64,000 nucleotides of DNA from Paraescarpia echinospica (taxonomy: Eukaryota; Annelida; Polychaeta; Sabellida; Siboglinidae). Location of the stretch: contig CM034534.1 in the NCBI GenBank assembly GCA_020002185.1, positions 60,667,448 through 60,731,447 on the forward strand, in the 5' to 3' direction. Shown in pieces: positions 20,029 to 30,794 of this stretch. The position numbers were made by a program, and so were the translations under genes. The stretch's first letter is position 1. Each line of letters begins with the position of its first letter. Under the pieces are notes generated by a model. That model saw nothing but the letters and a program-made list of their open reading frames with translations. It searched no databases and was not told the DNA's origin.

Positions 20029-20821
20029 TTTCTATCTCACGTTGCCTAGCAATGCTTCCATGCACACGCACCCCGACAACACGCTGACCCACTACATCAC
20101 GACGCTACCGAAACGTATCCTACTACGGGGACAATGGGAATGCGGTCTGGTGGAGGTACAGTATCCACACAGTTGGTACAACATCGTAGACGATGACGCG
20201 GGGTTCGCTGTAACACTACCGATAGACGAAGAGCACCCACGGTCCCTGCACACGAAGACTGTCCGAATCGGAACCGGATACTATAAAGATCCGTGGTCAC
20301 TGATCCTCTCCATTAACGCCTCTCTACGTCGTGTGGTGGGAGAGGGACGAGTGAAACTGAGCTACAACATCATTACGCATAAGGTATCGGTGCACATGGC
20401 ACCGAATACCGTCTTCCGTGCTGCTATACTGACTGCCGTTCTCGGCTTTCGTACCACTACGCTGGACTATCTCCCGAAGGATCCCAATGCACCCGAGTTC
20501 AAGGTATTGATCACGGAAGCCAACACCGTGATCACCATGGAACGAGGACTCGACTCACTCTACATCTACACGGATGTCGTGGAACCACGAGTTGTTGGTG
20601 ACAGTCTCGTGCCGCTGCTGCGCATCATCCCAGTGAGCGGTCGCCATGGCGACATCGTATCGAAGACCTTCGATAAGATTCACTACGTACCCGTGCTCTA
20701 CAAAGAATTTGGCACGATCGAGATAGATATAAGAGACGACACCGGAAATCGCGTGCCATTCGAGGTTGGTAAGGTGACGGTGACACTTCATTTCCAACGG
20801 CAACGGACGGCACTGTTCTAG
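20015..20821 (+). CDS. Penton-type minor capsid protein
   Basis: A complete 268-residue protein starting MEPSDFYLTLPSNASMHTHP, with ITTLPKRILLRGQWECGLVE, YPHSWYNIV, and a C-terminal IEIDIRDDTGNRVPFEVGKV followed by HFQRQRTALF. This is the conserved single-jelly-roll minor capsid protein of Polintons, expected at the five-fold vertices of the capsid. It lies just before pX and the major capsid protein, the usual order. The gene is uninterrupted; its first 150 codons are duplicated in the left arm. Confidence 0.85.
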   Translation: MEPSDFYLTLPSNASMHTHPDNTLTHYITTLPKRILLRGQWECGLVEVQYPHSWYNIVDDDAGFAVTLPIDEEHPRSLHTKTVRIGTGYYKDPWSLILSINASLRRVVGEGRVKLSYNIITHKVSVHMAPNTVFRAAILTAVLGFRTTTLDYLPKDPNAPEFKVLITEANTVITMERGLDSLYIYTDVVEPRVVGDSLVPLLRIIPVSGRHGDIVSKTFDKIHYVPVLYKEFGTIEIDIRDDTGNRVPFEVGKVTVTLHFQRQRTALF

Positions 20822-20841
20822 AGAGAGAGAGAGAGAGAAAG

Positions 20842-21261
20842 ATGAATTACACCGACTACTACGATCGTCAAGCGGGAGGTGCGATTCCTTATTTCGTGGG
20901 TGCCCGACACCAACGGGGACACGGTCTGGGAAGTCTATTCGGAAGTCTACTGCGTAGCGTCATGCCACTCGTCAAGAGAGGAGCCGTGGCGTTGGGAAAA
21001 AGAGCTCTGTCGACCGGCGCACACATAGCCGACGACGTCCTGTCGGGACAGAACATCAGAACGGCCGCCAAACGTCGCGTCACCACTGCCGGTAGAGATA
21101 TGATGAGTGATCTCTTGACCCCTGGCGTGCGACCCCGTAAGCGTATAAGACGCACACACCCTGCGAAACGAGTCAGTACACCAGCGAGACGTCGGAGGAA
21201 ACAGCAGAAACCGAAGGTACGTCGTGAACCCGATATATTCGACGATGGCGTTCGTTCATAA
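20842..21261 (+). CDS. pX-like basic virion protein
   Basis: A 139-residue protein with an N-terminal MNYTDYYDRQAGGAIPYFVG, then GHGLGSLFGSLLRSVMPLVK (amphipathic, glycine-rich helix), KRALSTGAHIADDVLSG and a strongly basic tail (RPRKRIRRTHPAKR). This is the layout of the adintovirus/Polinton pX-type protein, compared with adenovirus core or membrane-lytic proteins. It is preceded by a GA-repeat leader at 20822-20837. Its last codons overlap the capsid gene start in another frame. Confidence 0.75.
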   Translation: MNYTDYYDRQAGGAIPYFVGARHQRGHGLGSLFGSLLRSVMPLVKRGAVALGKRALSTGAHIADDVLSGQNIRTAAKRRVTTAGRDMMSDLLTPGVRPRKRIRRTHPAKRVSTPARRRRKQQKPKVRREPDIFDDGVRS

Positions 21262-22564
21262 ACTATCGTGTGAGGGACTCAAGAGCGAACTCGATCTCTT
21301 CACCGTACCTCTGACTCAGACCGCCATCATCGACAGTCACACGGTCCATCACCAGCCGGTATCCTCGCTCGACTCAGGTGGACCGATCGAATTCGTCGTA
21401 CACGGTTCGGGAGACGATTACTTGGATCTCGCCGACACGAAACTACACGTTCGAGCGAAGGTGACGCGTGCCGACGGAAGTGACCTCGACCCCGCCGACC
21501 CCGTCGCTCCCGTGAATAACTGGCTCCATTCGCTGTTCGGTCAGGTCGATTTCTACCTGAACGGAACGCTCGTGACTCCCTCGACCAACACGTATCCATA
21601 CCGGGCCTACATAGAGACGCTGCTCAGTTACGGTGACGATGCCAAGGAGACGCAACTGACGAGTCAGATGTGGTACAAGGACACGGCCGGTCGTATGGAT
21701 GCCGTCGTCATTGATGGTGCCGATCCGACAGCCAACGCGGGGTTCGTTGCCAGACGTCACATGATCGCCCAGAGTCGTGTGGTCGACATGATAGGTCGTG
21801 TCCACGTCGACCTCTTGCTTCAGGATAAACTCCTCATCAACGGTGTCGAGCTCAAGATGCGTTTCGTACGCAGCAAGGATGCGTTCGCTCTCATTGCTGG
21901 TGGAGCCAACCCCTCCTACAAGATACAGATCGTCAACGCTACACTGTTCGTCAAGAAAGTCACCCTGAATCCGAGTGTGCAGATGGCACACATCAAAGCC
22001 CTCGAAAAAGCCACCGCCAAGTATCCGCTGCGACCTGTCGAATGCAAGGTCTACTCTATTCCCACAGGTACCCATTCGTACACGCGCGAGAACCTCTTTC
22101 TTGGTACTATTCCGAAACGTCTTGTGATATGCTGCATCGATAACGACGCCTACAACGGATGCTACGCCAAAAATCCCTTTCACGCTAAAAACAACCACAT
22201 CAACTTCTTCGCCGTGTACGTCGACGGACGACAGATACCCGCCAAACCTTTCCAGCCCGACTTCGACAACAACCTCTTTGTCAGATGCTACCATAACCTG
22301 TTCACCTCGACGGGTAAGGCGTGGCAGGACGAAGGGAACGGCTTGACTCGCTACGACTTCCGACACGGCTACGCCTTCTTCGGCGTGGACCTCACCCCCG
22401 ATGCGTGCGACGACTGCTGCTTCCATCTGGTACAAAAGGGCAACTTGCGCGTCGAGATTCATTTCCGCGACGCGCTGACAACCGCTGTGAACGTCGTCGC
22501 CTACGCCGAGTTCGAGAAGGTGCTGGAGGTCGACAGGAATCGTAACGTCATCTACGACAACTGA
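21245..22564 (+). CDS. Major capsid protein, hexon-like
   Basis: A 439-residue protein of the Polinton major capsid family (the family of the C. elegans F54H12.2 protein), which should adopt a double jelly roll and form the icosahedral shell. Key stretches are CEGLKSELDLFTVPLTQTAI at the start, FVVHGSGDDYLDLADTKLHV, NWLHSLFGQVDFYLNG, TYPYRAYIETLLSYG and, near the end, RVEIHFRDAL. Start MAFVHKL at 21245 is preferred over ATG 21224 because homologs begin with a short M-x-F stretch. The gene overlaps the end of pX in another frame and shares TGATG with the protease start. The frame is fully open. Confidence 0.9.
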   Translation: MAFVHKLSCEGLKSELDLFTVPLTQTAIIDSHTVHHQPVSSLDSGGPIEFVVHGSGDDYLDLADTKLHVRAKVTRADGSDLDPADPVAPVNNWLHSLFGQVDFYLNGTLVTPSTNTYPYRAYIETLLSYGDDAKETQLTSQMWYKDTAGRMDAVVIDGADPTANAGFVARRHMIAQSRVVDMIGRVHVDLLLQDKLLINGVELKMRFVRSKDAFALIAGGANPSYKIQIVNATLFVKKVTLNPSVQMAHIKALEKATAKYPLRPVECKVYSIPTGTHSYTRENLFLGTIPKRLVICCIDNDAYNGCYAKNPFHAKNNHINFFAVYVDGRQIPAKPFQPDFDNNLFVRCYHNLFTSTGKAWQDEGNGLTRYDFRHGYAFFGVDLTPDACDDCCFHLVQKGNLRVEIHFRDALTTAVNVVAYAEFEKVLEVDRNRNVIYDN

Positions 22565-23016
22565 TGGAAACCATGCAGCTCGTCCGTCTACTCACCCGCG
22601 ATACGCACGCCCGTGTCGTCATGCGCGGGATCGTACCCAAAGACGTACTCCTCGAACTCCAGATAGACGCTTACCCCGTCGCCTTCGTGTGCAACACGCA
22701 TGACACGGGTAAACCCGGAGAACATTGGATAGCTATCTACGTAGATACCAACGGTTGCGGTGAATACTTCTGCTCTTACGGCTTGCCGCCACGACACGTC
22801 GAGTTTCGACGTTTCTTGAATAAACATTGTGTAACGTGGACTCATAATACTAAGAGACTGCAGAGTCCCGTGTCTAACGTTTGTGGACGATACTGTGTTG
22901 CTTATCTCATGTTTCGATGTCGTGGACTTGTCATGAAGGATTTCGTAAAAGGTTTCGGCACTGATCTGGTAGCAAACGATTGCCGCGTATTCGATTGGCT
23001 TAAACAATTGCAATAA
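22564..23016 (+). CDS. Adenain-like cysteine protease
   Basis: A 150-residue protease of the adenovirus-endopeptidase type, which would cleave capsid precursors during maturation. His54 lies in GEHWIAIYVD, the oxyanion Gln100 and nucleophile Cys107 in QSPVSNVCGRYC with the usual seven-residue spacing. The acidic member of the triad is expected in a YFDS(Y/F)G motif, but here the motif reads YFCSYG, with Cys70 at the Asp position. Length and position (last gene, after the capsid protein) are typical. The start codon overlaps the capsid stop (TGATG), suggesting coupled expression. Confidence 0.88.
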   Translation: METMQLVRLLTRDTHARVVMRGIVPKDVLLELQIDAYPVAFVCNTHDTGKPGEHWIAIYVDTNGCGEYFCSYGLPPRHVEFRRFLNKHCVTWTHNTKRLQSPVSNVCGRYCVAYLMFRCRGLVMKDFVKGFGTDLVANDCRVFDWLKQLQ

Positions 23017-23578
23017 CCGTGTTTCATTAACGAACAGATATCATCATCATCGTCATTAACGATTCGAGCCTATGGAGCGGTGGTCATACACCCGTAAGCT
23101 CACGACCTCTGACGCGGTGTTCACTCACCCGTAAGTCGTACCATCATCGTCATCCCACGAGCCCCTGGCGTGGTCGTATTGACCCCTAAGCTCACGACCT
23201 CTATCGTGGTGTTCACTCACCCACAAGTACTTCGCTTAATAAAACACGGTTTCATATTATATGCTTGTATCATTCGTCAATAAAATACGTGTGCACTCGT
23301 ATACTCTTGTGTTTCGTTAGTTCTTTCATACACGCACATTCATACACACCCCTCACATACACGTGCATTCATACACAACTAATACCTCTCTACACTCCTC
23401 ATTGTCATTAACAACCTAATCAACTTTCAAACTGTGAGTTTTAATAGTTATTCCCTTAGTACTAATTCTTCATACATACATACATCACATGTTTTAAAGA
23501 CCGAGTCGCTAGGTGGCACTACGAGCGCTTAGGTACACTTCTTTCCGCTAGGTGGCGCAGTTCACGTGACTACTCACT
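23017..23578. other. Downstream non-coding end of Polinton 1
   Basis: No gene is seen. There are two diverged copies of a stretch containing AAGCTCACGACCTCT and GGTGTTCACTCACCC (about 23095-23135 and 23190-23225). Two CGCTAGGTGGC motifs flank 23508-23557. Confidence 0.5.
23238..23284 (+). terminator. Two polyadenylation signals after the protease gene
   Basis: AATAAA occurs at 23238-23243 and again at 23279-23284, about 220-270 bases after the protease stop. They are good candidates for ending the + strand capsid transcript. Confidence 0.5.
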
Positions 23579-23589
23579 TTGCTCAGGGG

Positions 23590-23624
23590 GGAGGCTTTCG
23601 AAACCTCCCGATTATCGCTTAAAC
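23590..23624. repeat. Right terminal inverted repeat remnant of Polinton 1
   Basis: CGAAACCTCCCGATTATCGC then TTAAAC is the inverted match of 13965-13990. It is preceded by a short hairpin (GGAGGCTTTCGAAACCTCC). Weaker similarity to the left side continues outward for about 50 bases. Confidence 0.5.
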
Positions 23625-24340
23625 ACCGCAGAATACCGGTCCAAAATCGCCTACATACTACTTGCGTGCGATCAAGCACCATCCAAGCTGAGTTCATTAT
23701 TCACCCAATCTATTGGACTGACTCTCGTTCTGAGATCCTACGCTATACATACGTTTTAGAACGTCAAATGGATAACGCCTCTGCATAAAAACAATAATAA
23801 ATAAATACATTCCGTTACATAAGTATATATTAGTTAAACTAAACAATGCCACTGTAAAACGTCTTAGTTGTTGACGTATTAAGACAACTGTTTTAATGTT
23901 GTGGGGATTTATAGATAATTACTACATTTGTCACATGGAAGTTTGGCTTAAAGTGTCGTCTAAATCATTTGTTTATGCCATCTTCACATACATATACAAG
24001 GACATGAGAATGGGTCTAACCGTTGCACAACGTTTAACCGTCCAACGAGAAGTAAAACAATTTGCACAGACATAGCGCCTACCCGCGGTCGTTGAACCGA
24101 CTCTCGTTTCGAGATCCCACGGCAATGGCAGTGCCACTAGTCACATAAAAGGAAAACAGGCATAAATAGAACACGATGATAAAAAGACTGCTGAGCTATT
24201 TTTAGTTAATTGGTGATAGCGCGAAGCCAGCGTGGAGGTAACGGTACAGCCACGGTGCTGTACAGCAATAGTGTACTACTGGCGCTACAGTAGAGAAATT
24301 GCATTTATACGGCACAGTTTCACAAACACGGATGCATGCA
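23625..24340. other. Flanking DNA right of Polinton 1
   Basis: AT-rich sequence without a recognised gene. A motif GACTGACTCTCGTTCTGAGA at 23715 recurs in similar form (GACTCTCGTTTCGAGATCCC) at 24100. Confidence 0.35.
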
Positions 24341-24491
24341 TATACGCATGAATACACACACGCACGCACGCAGGCGTGTACGTACACACACACGCACACG
24401 CACACGCACACGCACACACACACACTGACACACACATACACACGCACATGCACACACACACACACACACACACGCATGCACACGCATACAT

Positions 24492-24542
<51 letters not shown>

Positions 24543-24553
24543 TGCACACGCAC

Positions 24554-24593
<40 letters not shown>

Positions 24594-24652
24594 ACACGCA
24601 CGCACGCACGCACACACACACGCATATATGCACGCTGACACGCACCCACGCA
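24341..24652. repeat. (AC)n-rich microsatellite
   Basis: About 300 bases of CA dinucleotides interrupted by GC and TG steps. It gives long spurious open frames on both strands. Confidence 0.95.
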
Positions 24653-25039
24653 TCAAAAGCCATTTGCAAGCCTTCACCGAAAGTATTTTGAATTTCAAAC
24701 AAGACGTTTGTCTCGTTTAAGTTGGATACCTTTGACCGACGTCTTCCAAATTACAGCCGAGACGGCAGTGTTCAACTTGAGCTGCCCCCCCCCCCGGAGG
24801 GACATTACCCTTACATGTGAGTAGGGGTGTGCAGTCGATGGTGACATACCCCTACCCTTGATAAGGGCATCCAATATCAAAACGTATACCTTTGATCGAG
24901 GAACAAATTTAAGAAAGACAATTTTTTTTCAGTATGTGTCTATTTCGTATATATATGTGTGTGTGAATTCCGATACATATATGCACATTGCAGCAACATT
25001 GCCCCGAGTAGTTGCCGATATAGGAGTATAGGTGAGATA

Positions 25040-25905
25040 GCATAGGATCATCGTCATCATCAGTGTGCCGCCGTAGTGTCCCGTGGTTGGGCTAAGGCCT
25101 CAGCGTGTCGATTCCAAATCTGCCTGTCTTGCACTATCTTCTACCAGATGGTGCCCTTTCAGTACTAGTCTAGTTCGTTTCTTCAACGTCTCGCCGGTCT
25201 TCCTCTACATCATTTCCCATGGTAAGGTATCCAGGTTGTCATACGCGATGTCCATCGGTTGTCTCGTAGTCTGCTGATGTGCCCGGCCCAGGTCCACTTC
25301 TGTCTTCTGATTTGTTCTATCACGCCTATGACCTTGGTCTTCTGTCTTACCCAGATGTTTGTTTTTCTCTCCCGATACGTGATGTTTAACATATTTCTTT
25401 CCATCTTTGTTTGTGCTGCAGCAAGCTTTGTCTTCGCCTGTATGGTTAGTGCCCATGTTTTCGCGCCATATGCCATCGCTGGAAGTACGCATGAACTGTA
25501 GATTTGTCTCTTCAGGCAGGTTCCAAAGTTACCCTTGAAGATGTCGCGGTGTTTGTAGAATGCTGTCCAGTCGGCAGTGATTCTTCTTTGAATCTCCTTG
25601 TCTTGGTTTTTGTGTCTGATACTGTATCACTGTCCCAGGTAGATGAACCTTTCAACATTCTCTATCTGCGTGATGTTGATATATATTGGTGTGTAATTTT
25701 CTTGTACCACTTTTGTGTTCGAAATGTTCATTTTCATGCCTTGTTTTTCACTTTCATCAGCTAGCTCCTGCAGCATGTTTCGTAGTTCTTGCGGTGTAGT
25801 AGCGCATATGAGAATGTCGTCGGCGAAGCGATGATGACTGGGATATTTTCTTTCTACCCTCGAGCCAGCGTAGGATAGAACCTTCCAAAAGCGACCTCCC
25901 GCCAC
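25040..25905 (-). pseudogene. RTE-like non-LTR retrotransposon, 3' fragment
   Basis: On the - strand the frame shows the reverse-transcriptase signature FADDILICATTPQELRNML with MNISNTKVV (25627-25905). It continues, with frame changes, to RRITADWTAFYKHRD, MAYGAKTWALT, ERNMLNITYRERK and KWTWAGHISRL (25205-25492). This order is that of the RT C-terminal half and tail of RTE-clade (BovB-like) elements. The 3' end shows a TGATGATGACGATGAT-type tail at about 25040-25060, also typical of RTE. It is truncated at the 5' side near 25905. Confidence 0.75.
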
Positions 25906-25909
25906 GCAT

Positions 25910-27950
25910 CATTCGTTCTCCGTTTGTTTTGCATGTATCGGGCTGAAAGTTTGCATTTAAGCTAGCGCGCTAATTGAGATGGTTCGCAGACTTAGATATT
26001 TCCAAAATTCGTCCGGGGTGCTGGATAACTTGGGATGCTCAATATTTAAAAAAAGGCTGTACGTGGAGTTCCAGCCGCGGAATTTCATATATTTCTATAT
26101 CATCGTAAAGATAATTATGCCTTCTACAAATATTACTTCTAGAGTGGCGCCCTCTTTCTCATTTCACATATTTCCTCGAGAAGGAGCTACGTGTAGTTTT
26201 GGCGTCCTTCAACCAAGTTACTGGTTAATATAATAGTTCTTATTTCTTCACTTCTGCAGCCATCATAAATTAAATGAAACTTGTATTTCAACAGTTATAC
26301 TTCTGCGTTCAGTCTACGCGGTCTCGATGCGATGAGTATTCACGCAGTGGTGGCTGGCAGTAGACAGCGTTGCTGTACTCACAAACATATTATAATTACA
26401 ATTTCGATAATCACATTTTAACAAGGGAAATAAACCTTATTTCACCAAAATGTAGGCTATCGTGGTAGGCGTTTATGTAGCAACCAATACTCGTTGTGAT
26501 ATTTTAAATAATCAAGTGCAGAATTACAAGAAAGAGATGCCATTTATATGTTTACATTCTAATCGGACATAATTTAACCAACCAAATACGTTATTCGTAG
26601 TGGTAGCGCGTCCGCCTTCCATGTCAGCGGTGTCGCCGACTTATTTCGTACATAAATAGATATGGTAATTCAAATGTAACTATACATAGTAATAGCTACA
26701 CATTTTAAGAACACATGCTTATACATACAGTTGAGTTATAAATTGCATGTATGCATGGTTGACAACTTCAAAAAGACCTACGACTTGCTTGTTTTCATCT
26801 GCAGCGATGCAGTGAGGCGCAATAACAGTGCAATACACATTTGTTTATTGGCCTCCACAGGCTTAACCTAGGCTTATACATGACTAAGCGCACCTATATA
26901 CCATATTGTAACACATGTCTATCTAATGTTTATTAAGCCCACATAGATAGTTATATAGGCCTGCTATGTATATTAACCAAAACTAATTTGTTTATTTATT
27001 TTGTAAACTTAGTTGAGTCGTTGGTTGCATTATGTCTATTTTGGCTATGTTGCAAAGCTGGCATATCACTTTTGTTACAACTACGATAACAAATATCTTT
27101 AAACAGAAACGTAATCATTGTATTTGGCGGTTTATATAACATGAAGATGTATGGCCTATTTACGATGCTGATTGGACTAGATGCTGACAGTTGACTGAAA
27201 AAAAACTGTTACTGAAAAACATTGTTATTGACCAAAGTGCGCTGACCAGCTGTCAATCAGTGGCAGCTGTGGCGTTTTTTTTGCAATCTTCTCTCGCCGT
27301 TCAAATTAAATTCATCAATGAACAATGTTTATAACCATTTTACATTTAAACTATCTCGATAAAGCAACAGGACTCGAAACACAATTTTTTGTTTGCTTAG
27401 CCTAATCATACGAGCCGGAATTATTGCATTGGAGTTCGCGTTTGCCGTTCTTGCGTCCTAAATTCTACCTTCCTGCGATTATCGATTGCGATAAAGGTTA
27501 AATTGTTCCCTTAACACATTTATACATATATCTATGTATTTCGTATATGCATTTTACTGTTAGTAACACGCATAAAATCAATACATATGAGAAAACAGTT
27601 ACCTGCTGGAGTCGATCGTAAAACCGCTCACTGCGCGCATAGCTAATGCTGATTTATTAGACGTCGACGCGTGTTCTGCTGTTTACTTCAAATGTGATGT
27701 CGGGTTCAGATTAGGCGTACGGTCGCAGCGCTTAATTGCATTAGCTAATGGTATCTTTTTACTACGGCAATCATCGTTTATACCGGCCGTCAGCAATAGA
27801 TCAGTTACTAGCGCAAACTATTTATTCACGCCGTCAGCGACAGACAATTAAACAGTACAATCTCTGTCTACACGCTGTCAGCGACAGACAAGTTACGAGT
27901 ACAATCAAATGTATGGCTTCAAAGGACTACTGTAAGTTTTTAGTTACGAA
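25910..27950. other. Long AT-rich non-coding stretch
   Basis: No gene is supported. Two details are visible. A tRNA-like fragment AGTGGTAGCGCGTCCGCC lies at about 26599, without a good B box. Three diverged ~50-bp units with CGTCAGCGACAGACAA lie at about 27785-27905. Confidence 0.4.
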
Positions 27951-27952
27951 AT

Positions 27953-28345
27953 ACGCCTAAAAAATGCGGCTTAACAACACTAGACACCAGGAGATTGAGA
28001 GGAGATAAGATAGAAGTGTTTAAAATAATGAATGGTTATGAAAATATTGATAGAAATATTTTTTTCTCAGTAAAAAAAGATAAAAGGACTAGAGGACGTG
28101 AAGTTACATTAGCAAAGGAGCAGTGTAGATTTGATATAAGAAAGTTCTCATTTTCACAAAGGACTGTACACGAATGGAACAGATTATCTGCTGATTGTGT
28201 GGGTGCTAGTAGCGTGAATATGTTTAAAAATAAAATCGACACATACCTCAGAAGGGCGGGATACACATATATAAAAGGGTCGGACTCTCGATAAACCAAA
28301 GGGCTTCCTTGTCCACCTGCCACCTAGAGTTAATTCTCTGGGTGG
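27953..28345 (+). mobile_element. CR1-like retrotransposon copy A, 5'-truncated
   Basis: Only the ORF2 C-terminus remains: RLRGDKIEVFKIMNGYENID, EVTLAKEQCRFDIRKFSFSQ, then EWNRLSADCVGASSVNMFK and IDTYLRR. The 3' end has CTGGGTGGCAATTTTTTTAA. The same peptide and 3' end occur in copies B and C on the opposite strand, so all three belong to one family. The 5' truncation is the usual product of target-primed reverse transcription. Confidence 0.75.
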
Positions 28346-28639
28346 CAATTTTTTTAAATCTAAGTCTTGTCTTCGCCCCACGGCGTTGCGAATTTCTATA
28401 CAGAAATGCGATGGGCTTTCTCGGCAATCATATCATCAGTTGTGTTGTTTTAGCCTTAAAGTGGTTTGTAAACCGTATGGCTGTAAAGTGCCTTGTAATT
28501 AATAATACGTATACCTGGAGATCTGTGTGGCGCCCTATAAGGGATAACATTCATAACACAACAACTGATGAATTCGTCGCGAGAACAACTCTTCAATCCG
28601 GTACTATCATCGGTTACCTTTTATCGTAACCCTAAATAC

Positions 28640-30720
28640 TCCCAAGGAACTCAAATCGAAGAATTAGTAGAAGACGGAATAGCATATCATAGTACAGTCA
28701 TCATCGATGTATCCATTTCACCCAAACGCAAACATCTTCCGAAACGTAAAGTCTTCAATAGAAACAAAGCTCACAACATTAATATTAAGAAATCTCATGA
28801 TAATTTTACATGCGACTACTTCTCTGTAAACTAAAACATGACAGTCAATGATAAATGCAATTTTTTTCCGCGAAAAGCAACGATATTATTAACCAATATG
28901 TACCAAACCGTCTCACTATTTCAAGACATAATTTTCCTTGGTTCAGGAAAGATTTAAAGAAAGAAACGACTCTACAACAAAGAAAACAACTAGAAATCCT
29001 GAAGACTGGCATGGGTTCTGTTATGCCAGGAGAAACGTGCACAAACATCTTCGCTCTGCCAGACTGTCCTACGTAAGCCAATTTCTCACATCTTCCATAA
29101 CGGAGAAACCAAAATCATTCTGGAGGTTCATTTTTAAATGACGACAGTTTAACCAGGATATTGGGGACCTGAACATTGCAGGATACATCATTAGAGATGA
29201 CACACACACAAAGCAGAAGCCTTAAATAACCAGTTCAAAAGTGTATTTATAAACGAAGGAATTTCCACACTACCAGATATGGCCAGAAGTCCACATGGAG
29301 AAATTCCGAAACTAATAATTTAAGTTAAAGGAGTATTTGATAAACTTTCCAAAATGAACACCTATAAAATCTCAAAGATCAGATGGCATTCCGCCCTGGT
29401 TCCTAAGCAGATATGCCTCTAATCTAGCACCAACATTTAATGATATTTTCCAATCATCAGTTGACTCTGGTCAAGTCCCCAATGCTTGGAAAGAAGTCAA
29501 TGTAACAGCTATTCTTAAGAAACGGAGCTGGGCAGAAACATCCAACTACAAACCAATATCTTTGACATCTGTGGTCTCTTATTGAACACAACATACACAG
29601 CCACATCATGAAACACCTTGAACAGCATCACATTCTGAATGACCATAAGCATGGCTTCCGTGGCAAAAGATCAGCTGAAACTCAATTAATTCAAACAATC
29701 CATGACACAATCAAATCCCTTGCTGAGAAGAAAATGGTAGATATGGCCATATGTTTTGCTTTCGATAAAGTTCCACATAAAAGACTAATCCACAAATTCA
29801 AGTACTATGACATAACATGCCCAATATCGTATTGGATAGAAAGCTCCTTACAGGAAGGACCCAGCAGGTTGCAATAAACGGATCAACTTTAACACCAACT
29901 CGAGTTAATTCTGGGGTACCACAGGGAACAATACCGGATCCACTTCTTTTCCTCCTTTACACACATAACATGCCCGACAATCATTCTTTAAATGTTCGTC
30001 TTTTCGCTGATGATTGCCTCTTATATTCACCCGATTAAAACCGATTCACAGATTAAAACAAACAAAGACACAACTCTCCTCCAAAACGATCTGCTCAAAC
30101 TTGAGGAATGACAGGACACTTTTGGCTTATGGAATTCAACGCTAGTCGATGCTTTACAATGACACTAGCCACGGGAAAAACTACACCAAATAATATATAC
30201 ACCTTCTGGCGGGCAACAAATTAATTATGTTGAATTACACTGTTACCTTGGCTTATAAATATCATATACACTAAACTGGGCAGTTCAATGCAACTCAGTC
30301 ACAAACAAAGCACAACAGGTACTGGGAATTATCAGGAGAAATTTAAATAAGTGCCAAAATCACTTCAAGTCCGTGGCTTATAGAACCCTTCTCCGCCCAA
30401 TACTTGAATACACGTCGTCATCTTGGGATCCACATTCCCTAAAGAATATCAAAGATATGCAAAACAACTCAAAGAAAAGCCGCGACATTTTGTAAGCACA
30501 ACTACCATAGAGAACCATGAATAATAACTCAACTCCTTAAAGACCTCCAGTGGGACACCCTCCGAGCAAGAAGAAAAAATCAAAATATTAAGCATATTAT
30601 ATAACATGGAACACAACCTTATAGATACCCCACTTGAGCATTATATCAAACGCAATTCAGATGCTCACGCAAACACGATAATCAGTTCCGGCAAATCAGG
30701 CATTCAACAAACATAAATAG
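28640..30720 (+). pseudogene. Jockey/CR1-like non-LTR retrotransposon remnant
   Basis: Read with many frameshifts and stops, the + strand shows FPWFRKDLKKET near 28935, ITEKPKSFWRFI near 29100, and the RT segments HGFRGKRSAETQLIQTIHD (29650), FDKVPHKRLI, SGVPQGTIPDPLLFLLY and VRLFADDCLLYS (about 30000). Then come NKAQQVLGIIRRNLNK and LLRPILEYTSSSWDPH (30300-30430). FADD is the RT active-site motif. It is a different family from the CR1-like copies around it. Confidence 0.7.
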
Positions 30721-30794
30721 TTTTGTTCACAATCACAATAAAAAAACTGGAATTCTCAAACTCCAAGCATTATATCTTCTAAACACTTGATTAA

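Larger units (their letters stand above)
18774..20464. repeat. Right arm of the inverted duplication in Polinton 1
   Basis: This arm is the inverted partner of 13991-15689. It starts abruptly at ACGCGTCGGCGCACG inside the integrase, next to the PolB fragment. The duplicated part ends inside penton at TACTACGCTG; from there the right side continues into intact penton while the left side jumps to the terminal repeat. Confidence 0.9.
13965..23624. mobile_element. Polinton/Maverick element 1 with inverted internal duplication
   Basis: The element holds the hallmark Polinton set: protein-primed PolB (fragment), packaging ATPase, DD35E integrase with chromodomain, penton, pX-like protein, double-jelly-roll-type major capsid protein and adenain-like protease. 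Genes left of 18774 are on -, those right of it on +. Arms 13991-15689 and 18774-20464 are near-identical inverted copies. The outer borders share a 26-bp inverted match (13965-13990 and 23599-23624, one mismatch), taken as the terminal repeat remnant. No 6-bp target duplication was found. Base composition is visibly more GC-rich than the flanks. Confidence 0.85.

Noticed and set aside
21443..22462. 339-codon frame on the - strand
   Set aside because: It is antisense to the major capsid protein, whose conserved + strand sequence explains the region.
13965..23624. Integrated adenovirus
   Set aside because: Integrase with chromodomain, protein-primed PolB, the F54H12.2-type capsid protein and gene order indicate a Polinton/adintovirus-type element; the adenovirus-like features are shared ancestry.
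24202..24720. Long Cys/Val- and His/Thr-rich frames
   Set aside because: They are translations of an (AC)n microsatellite.
26596..26640. tRNA gene (Gly-like)
   Set aside because: Only an A-box-like and anticodon-arm-like stretch is present; no B box or acceptor stem pairing was found.
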